Assembly: GCA_030695285.1 (NCBI GenBank)
Contig: JAUYTF010000337.1
Span: 1 to 9,667, forward strand
Direction: 5' to 3'
Source: Eubacteriales bacterium
GTDB taxonomy: Bacteria > Bacillota > Clostridia > Christensenellales > CAG-138
Length of the DNA: 9,667 nt
Shown here piece by piece: positions 7,401 through 9,667 of the stretch (the first letter of the stretch is position 1; each line of letters begins with the position of its first letter). Made by a program: the position numbers and the translations under genes. Below the pieces are notes generated by a model. That model was given only the letters and a program-made list of their open reading frames with translations. It had not been told where the DNA came from and ran no database searches.

Positions 7401-9667
7401 CGCGGAATCGTACACCATCGGCGAAACTGTGGTGGAGCAGAGCTTCAACGTGTACCTCTTTAATACGAGCGGCGGTTCCTCTAGCGTGAATATCTCCGCC
7501 CAGGGTGGCATCTATCTCAGGCTCACGGCAGCCGAGCTCGTTCTGCTGGATTCCGCCGCATGGGCGGGCAAACCGTGGGAGAGCGATGATGCAACGGACG
7601 GCGCGCATATCGACATGCTGATGCAGTCCATCGTCTCCGACAGCGGAGATGTCATCATAGACCTGCCGCAGGGGCTAAGGGCATACCAGCTGACCAACAC
7701 AAACACGCTGACCATGCCGGTGCCCGGTACGCTGGAGTATGTGACTGACGCGCTGCAGACACTTTCGCAGAACGTTTCAATCACGGGTCTCGACGCGCTG
7801 GAGTACTACCTCGTGAGCTACAACCCCGCGGATGATATTTACTGCTTCATGTTGCCAAACGGCACATATCTGTATACCGACGCGCTCGGCAACGTGATTC
7901 GCATCACCGAGGGTGGTGTGGACTTTGCGGTCAGCGATTTTACTTTTACCACCAACACCACTGGTGTGGTGACAAGCATCAAACTCGCGGCTGGCGTTTC
8001 GATAGATCTGGCGACAGGCAAGTTGACGGTTGAAGATAACTTCAGCTATGAGGTGCTTCTCTCCGCCATCAGCGGCAAGTGGCTGCTCAACAACATCCTT
8101 TATAGTTCCGGCAGCATCGATCTCGTCCTTTCCACAGCGACGGCAGCACTTATTGATGGCGAGCCCATCTACACCTCTATTGACACCGTAGTGACGCTCT
8201 CGTACTGGTGGAGCTACGGAACACTGACGTATTACTACATCACCGGCATACAGCCGAGTGTAAATGCGGACGGCACCTATTACCTCATCGCCTATGATTC
8301 TTCCTCTGATACGTTCCAACCGTATCTGCTGAAAGGCGCGGGGTCGATCATCTCCGGCGCCAGCAGCGATAACGTCATTTATAACAATCTCTTAAGGGGT
8401 GAAGACGGCTCCGGGCATCAGATCACGCTAAATAACGGCATCACATACTATGAACTAAATAGCGCTAGCTATACGGGCAGCGTCATCGGGGCGGCAGTTA
8501 CGCGCGCAAGCAAGGTGTTCAGCGTGAATGGACTTGCGTCCAGCGGCATAACCTACAACTACAATTCGGGAAAATGGTATTACGGTAGTACTGAGCTGGA
8601 TGTCAAGAAGGTTGGCAACATGTTCTATGTGCCGGACAATTTCACGACGACGAACGGAACGCTGAGTTCGATTTACGATTCCCTCAAGGGCAAATACTGG
8701 ACGGTATCTATTCAGAGCGAAACGCGCGATAGCTGCTACGACGGCAAGTGGACTGCAAGTGGCGACGAAAAGTTTTACTTCGCGGTGTTTGCGTATCGTA
8801 AGGACAACACCAATTATTACTGGACCAACCAAACAAGACTCGTCACCTATTACCTCAATATCGCTTACTCGACAGTAGACCCGCTCTCGTTGATGCTGGT
8901 GGAGAATGAGGACAAAGCGGCCAACGCGGGCACAACCAAACCGAAGAAGGACTATACGCTCACATTCGGTACGCCTGTCGGAGATGCGAACTATACCGCA
9001 ACGTATATTACCTATGTGCAAAAGTCGGATGGCACCTGGCAAGAGGTGAGCAATACTGTTACGGAGCCGGGCTATGCCTCCGCCGTGCTGAATATCCTCG
9101 GCAGGATTGATAACATCCCGATGAAGGCGGTCGAGTCCGTGCCGAACAACAACATGGTCGGTGCCGTTTCCGGCTACCGCATCACTGATACACTCTATGT
9201 CACCACAACCGGCATTGCGGTGATGATCAACACACTAGTCACGATCGACGGGAAAGCGTTCGCTGCTAAGTTTGACGGAAACGAGTATCATTCCGATTAC
9301 TTAAATGCAACGCAGCTTGGTCGGGTGTCCGAGTACAACCTGCTCGCCGTGGACGAGGACGGCAACATCATCTATACGGATGGAAACGGATACGTCTATC
9401 GACTTTCGGGAAGCTCGTTCGTCTACACCGGATCCAAAACAGGCGTTGCGGATATTACTGGAGACAGCGCAATTGAAATCATCCGCAGCGGCTTCTTCCT
9501 CGACGCAACGGTGGACGGTGACGGATACATCACAGGATACCAGACCGCAGGCGGTGCGGATCTGACAAAAGAAGAGGCGCTGCAGGTGTTCCGCCTCGGC
9601 GGCGCGGGTGTATTCTGCGATTCGGATGGTAATCTTTACTTCTTCGAGAGCGGACAGATGCTCTGCA
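1..9667 (+). CDS. Giant beta-strand-repeat surface/adhesin-like protein, partial at both ends
   Basis: Frame 1 is open for 3222 codons without a stop, and the translation keeps one repeat grammar across the first two thirds, so this is one real gene with no frameshift visible. Start and stop lie outside the window. Order: residues 1-494 glycine-rich repeats; ~495-650 acidic insertion; ~651-2232 further repeats, becoming progressively more polar; 2233-2500 linker and beta-rich region; 2501-3222 Tyr/Trp-rich region with DxDG hairpin modules. Cys is rare (residues 1023, 1339, 1794, 2615, 2912, 3206, 3222). No catalytic motif, ATP-binding motif, signal peptide or anchor is visible. Known giant bacterial adhesins (filamentous haemagglutinin-like and leukotoxin-like proteins) have the same Gly/Ala/Val/Asn repeat style. 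A secreted or cell-surface adhesive role is inferred from that resemblance. Coding status is near certain; the functional class is moderately supported and the exact family is not identified. Confidence 0.95.
331..348 (+). other. Isolated basic patch in the repeat array (residues 111-116)
   Basis: Residues RVAKRR hold four basic side chains within six positions, in a repeat array that otherwise has few Lys or Arg. The patch sits in the strand after the first complete glycine-rich core, between GAGVGISVPN and GVIISATANE. It could be an exposed turn or a protease-sensitive site. The reading frame continues normally on both sides, so a frameshift is unlikely. Function unknown. Confidence 0.4.
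1483..1950 (+). other. Acidic hydrophilic insertion splitting one repeat unit (residues ~495-650)
   Basis: The repeat pattern breaks after the core ending at SLSVIVTGNK (487-496) and resumes at ATSAVVRAGAQITAQDGN (653-670). The resumption supplies the closing strand that the interrupted unit lacked. Between them lies a segment with no GVG cores. It opens with a Tyr-rich hairpin-like stretch (519-550) containing LDEDGERLYEY (525-535) and YYRLSGD (543-549). A polar stretch follows, very rich in Asp, Ser, Thr, Glu and Gln (about 558-640, e.g. DDGSQDTMNDDTYDD at 621-635). The second part looks disordered and strongly acidic and could bind calcium or act as a flexible exposed loop; this is inferred from composition only. 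No known domain is recognised. Confidence 0.7.
1951..3612 (+). repeat. Repeat array part II: glycine/alanine-rich units (residues 651-1204)
   Basis: The array continues after the insertion with about nine units. Clear cores include LGVGGYAGVGVGLAVSVLF (688-706), GGGGLVGVGITLAALLVF (772-789), GFVGVSVSAGVTYF (827-840) and SVGGVAVGATLALVVS (933-948). Closing strands include LSAPNGNVTVSAA (719-731), LTATNVSIHAEG (1138-1149) and LTGSLNVTS (1192-1200). Spacing between successive cores is about 50-60 residues. Units near residues 950-1000 and 1020-1045 are longer or irregular. Toward the end, GVG cores give way to AGVSVNISVSIAL-type cores (1163-1175), marking the start of the compositional drift seen in part III. 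Confidence 0.8.
2203..2295 (+). other. Short polar, helix-like insertion between repeats (residues ~735-765)
   Basis: Between closing strand NGNVTVSAATG (723-733) and the next core lies a segment rich in Asp, Asn, Glu, Lys and Thr. Hydrophobic residues at 739, 742, 749, 753 and 757 are spaced roughly as on one face of an amphipathic helix, unlike the surrounding beta pattern. Adjacent closing strands and cores are otherwise joined by only a few residues, so this is an extra segment. It may form a short helical or coiled protrusion from the solenoid; this is inferred from pattern only. Confidence 0.45.
3610..5862 (+). repeat. Repeat array part III: Ser/Ala/Asn-rich units (residues ~1204-1954)
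   Basis: About thirteen units keep the 50-60 residue period, but the cores are less glycine-rich and use 'F-S-V-S-x-x-S-V' patterns, e.g. FSVSVISVSLLK (1517-1528), FEVSLLKVAVNVV (1628-1640) and FSVGLLTIGSLSAIAK (1744-1759). Each is followed by 'A-x-A-Y-I/V-x-G' (AYITGASL 1485-1492, SYITGNGSL 1595-1603, AYVSGSKL 1766-1773) and a closing strand such as SGSVSIETKA (1495-1504), SGSVNVLTEG (1606-1615) or NGDVTITAL (1777-1785). The first unit (1204-1280) is longer and contains a locally charged stretch, LLKITDKLTDTVSG (1213-1226). The regularity is strong evidence that these belong to the same solenoid-like array as parts I and II. Confidence 0.75.
4966..5007 (+). repeat. 21-bp imperfect tandem duplication
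   Basis: Bases 4966-4986 and 4987-5007 align without gaps with 18 of 21 identical. They encode GSLNILS followed by GSLNVRS (residues 1656-1669). The preceding YLNIT is a partial third echo: CTCAATATC occurs at 4954-4962 and again at 4972-4980. This lies within a closing strand of the repeat array and adds an extra strand-sized element. It probably reflects a local in-frame duplication. Confidence 0.7.
5863..6696 (+). repeat. Repeat array part IV: diverged, more polar terminal units (residues 1955-2232)
   Basis: About five units end the array. They start near residues 1955 (MYAKTYADGGG), 2011 (IYTYARISSGG), 2065, 2120 (QLYVYTYTYANG) and 2175 (AYRTYNIYGIA). The units keep the pattern 'Y-x-Y-A-x-x-x-x-G ... 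V-x-V-x-x-x-A/S ... V-x-I-x-A', e.g. GNLLIKAVSG (1997-2006), FNTVSIYADA (2052-2061) and HDKIYIAGSA (2162-2171). They contain many more Asp, Asn and Tyr residues and have lost the glycine cores. This fits a capping or tapering end of a solenoid, though that structural reading is inference. Confidence 0.65.
6676..6762 (+). other. Polar charged linker ending the repeat array (residues 2226-2254)
   Basis: Directly after the last unit comes a stretch dense in Asp, Asn, Lys, Arg, Glu and His (e.g. NDYNGDRTEDKRN, 2226-2238, then KHKSGDNDLN, 2245-2254). It separates the repeat array from a region of different composition and is best read as an exposed interdomain linker. Confidence 0.55.
6763..7500 (+). 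other. Beta-rich post-array region with Asn/Thr and 'N-x-GG' motifs (residues 2255-2500)
   Basis: This region has strand-like alternation but no 50-60 residue period. Recognisable stretches are LTIYDQSYLPLVMITNSTAL (2330-2349), then SIVLSGITVQNINF (2350-2363), then VNVINEQDGGVLVNGLIANS (2400-2419), GGSVSFIWTGETGGEL (2420-2435) and SLTITNAGSVGAES (2457-2470). The sequence 'hydrophobic-N-x-G-G-x-V ... G-x-I-x-N-x-G-G-x-V' resembles segments I recall from C-terminal halves of other giant bacterial adhesin-like proteins, but I cannot name a family. Trp, almost absent upstream (only residues 4 and 1371), becomes frequent here (2301, 2374, 2427, 2454). Probably an extracellular beta domain; function unknown. 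Confidence 0.5.
7501..9300 (+). other. Tyr/Trp-rich C-terminal region with recurring YYL modules (residues 2501-3100)
   Basis: Composition shifts to Tyr, Trp, Asp and Leu. Similar short modules recur: YYLVSYN (2602-2608), YYLIAYD (2760-2766) and YYLNIAY (2950-2956), the first two followed by a D-x-Y/F turn and a second strand. Related 'GK-aromatic' motifs appear at ISGKWLLNN (2690-2698), NSGKWYYGS (2855-2863), KGKYWTVS (2896-2903) and YDGKWTAS (2913-2920). The pattern suggests beta-hairpin or sandwich modules on the outside of the cell. It is only loosely reminiscent of Gram-positive cell-wall-binding repeats and lacks their full consensus, so that function is not assigned. Residues 2965-3060 have a less repetitive, Asn/Thr-rich beta pattern. 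Confidence 0.5.
9334..9667 (+). other. DxDG hairpin modules at the 3' edge (residues 3112-3222)
   Basis: Three DxDG elements occur within about 90 residues: DEDGNIIY (3118-3125), DGDGYITGY (3172-3180) and DSDGNLYFF (3207-3215). The first continues into YTDGNGYVYRLSG (3125-3137). Between them lie a short acidic turn, VADITGDSA (3149-3157), and a helix-like LTKEEALQVFRLG (3188-3200). The second element resembles part of an EF-hand or dockerin calcium loop, but the first loop position is Thr3170 and the twelfth is Gln3181, so it is not a complete EF-hand. The module is cut by the window end. Confidence 0.5.

Noticed and set aside
7777..8319. Bottom-strand open frame of 180 codons
   Set aside because: It overlaps the YYL-module region of the top frame, and its translation has no recognisable motif.
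8563..8589. SGKWYYGS (residues 2856-2863) as a choline-binding or cell-wall-binding repeat
   Set aside because: Only the GKWYY core matches; the tandem ~20-residue copies and the flanking Gly-Trp consensus are missing.
8455..9042. Bottom-strand open frame of 195 codons, the longest antisense frame
   Set aside because: It has some hydrophobic stretches but no recognised family, and it lies fully opposite the continuous coding frame. A real overlapping antisense gene would need conservation or expression evidence.
9305..9565. Top-strand open frame of 86 codons in another register
   Set aside because: Its Ser/Thr/Arg-rich translation is a frame-shifted reading of the DxDG region, with no ribosome binding site seen.
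1..9667. CRISPR array, tRNA, rRNA, insertion sequence or phage genes
   Set aside because: The whole window is coding in one frame. No spaced identical direct repeats, RNA-like structures, terminal inverted repeats or transposase motifs were seen.

Overview
The whole window lies inside one very large protein-coding gene on the + strand. Reading from base 1 in frame 1, 3222 consecutive sense codons run to base 9666 with no stop, and one base of the next codon follows. Neither the start nor the stop codon is present, so the full protein is longer than 3222 residues. There is no intergenic space, no second gene, no RNA gene, and no promoter, ribosome binding site or terminator that I can support. 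Residue numbers in all entries count from the first codon of the window.

Layout. Residues 1 to about 2232 (bases 1-6696) are a long array of degenerate repeats, about 35 units of roughly 50-60 residues. Each unit has a hydrophobic Gly/Ala/Val core, then a small-polar turn that often contains Asn, then a closing strand of the form 'GG/GN/GS-hydrophobic-x-V-x-A/S'. The first ~17 units are very glycine-rich (GVGVG-type cores), the middle ones become Ser/Ala/Asn/Tyr-rich, and the last five are more polar. Unit 8 is split by an acidic, hydrophilic insertion of about 155 residues (bases ~1483-1950). A shorter polar, helix-like insertion follows unit 9. From residue 2233 the repeats end and the protein changes character. 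A polar linker leads into a beta-rich region with Asn-Thr/Gly motifs, then a Tyr/Trp-rich region with recurring 'YYL' and 'DxDG' hairpin-like modules that continues to the end of the window.

Interpretation. The composition is rich in Gly, Ala, Val, Ser, Thr and Asn, with only seven Cys in 3222 residues. With the beta-strand repeats, this fits a giant secreted or surface-anchored beta-solenoid or filamentous-adhesin-like protein, of the type usually annotated 'beta strand repeat-containing protein' or leukotoxin/haemagglutinin-like adhesin. A role in adhesion or as an extracellular matrix/surface fibre is inferred from architecture. No catalytic motif was seen. The signal peptide or secretion domain and the anchor (LPXTG, SLH, autotransporter barrel or other) must lie outside the window.

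Organism. The DNA is bacterial in style and moderately GC-rich by eye, with many GGC, GCG, ACG, AAC and CTC codons. An anaerobic Clostridia-like Bacillota or a Gram-negative adhesin producer would both fit; the window does not decide this.
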